From contig CANQOT010000005.1 in NCBI GenBank assembly GCA_947625555.1, positions 34,511-98,510 of the forward strand: a stretch of DNA of 64,000 nucleotides, read 5' to 3'. Below are positions 63,666-64,000 of the stretch, in pieces. The translations under genes were made by a program, and so were the position numbers. Origin of the DNA: an uncultured Clostridia bacterium. Its GTDB lineage: Bacteria; Bacillota; Clostridia; Christensenellales; Borkfalkiaceae. The notes below the pieces were generated by a model. It was not told the origin of the DNA, ran no database searches, and was given only the letters and a program-made list of their open reading frames with translations. Positions within the stretch are counted from its first letter, which is position 1; each line of letters begins with the position of its first letter.

Positions 63666-63860
63666 AAAGCAATGCTCCTTATGCTTCCATAGTAGCACAT
63701 TGGTTTTTCTAAAACAACCCACGCTCCGTAGAGTTGGAAAAAACATTCAAATCTGCAAAAATAATCATATCATACGCAAAAAACAAAATCAAGTCAGAAC
63801 AGGGCGAATAAACCAATGGCACTTGGGCGAATGCCTGACTAAAGCGAGCACCCAAAAAGT

Positions 63861-63906
63861 GCAAAAAGACCCCAATAGAACCGTTTTGCGGGTTCTATTG
63901 GGGTCT
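63861..63906 (-). terminator. Rho-independent terminator of a gene entering from the right edge
   Basis: Perfect 16-bp stem AGACCCCAATAGAACC ... GGTTCTATTGGGGTCT; minus strand continues TTTTTGC. Confidence 0.75.
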
Positions 63907-63943
63907 CGAGTGGTGAGTGGTATTCAGTCTTAATCGAATATCA

Positions 63944-64000
63944 TCAGACGTAAATGTCAGCTAAACACTTTTCAAAAAATTTGAACGCCACATTAATTAT
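63944..64000 (-). CDS. C-terminal end of an unidentified gene truncated by the right edge
   Basis: Minus strand ...INVAFKFFEKCLADIYV** open to the edge, stop 38 nt before the strong terminator. Confidence 0.3.
   Translation of the reverse strand: MINVAFKFFEKCLADIYV

Noticed and set aside
1-64000. tRNA or rRNA genes
   Set aside because: None recognised by eye; tRNAscan-SE would be needed to exclude a missed tRNA.

Overview
This 64-kb window is GC-rich bacterial chromosome, most likely from an uncultured Firmicutes/Clostridia lineage (inference from gene content only). Roughly 1-53 kb is mainly core genome: a CadA-type metal ATPase with its ArsR/SmtB regulator, feoAB, topoisomerase subunits, rubrerythrin, helD, rnpB, a two-component system, radC, a dipeptidase, ileS, pdxK, a formate/nitrite-type channel, a pullulanase/lipoprotein starch locus, acpP, an M16 peptidase, mutS2, a U32 peptidase and uvrC. 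From about 53.6 kb to the right edge it becomes an accessory region. It holds two divergent TIR-methyltransferase fusion proteins, a Cas4-like/DEDD (DUF2779-type) nuclease, a UDG-superfamily-like protein with a Cys cluster, a protein with two DnaQ-like domains around a DnaB-like segment, a WYL regulator and an XRE-GNAT fusion. Most of these lie in one same-strand run. This is my best candidate for an undescribed (possibly defence) system. Other notable points are an exact 68-bp duplication of the rnpB 3' end, a GH51-like protein that seems to have lost its acid/base motif, a MITE-like element with inverted ends, and a FeoB with an atypical G4 motif whose frame overlaps the next gene by about 160 bp. 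All family calls come from reading the translations; no database searches were run.
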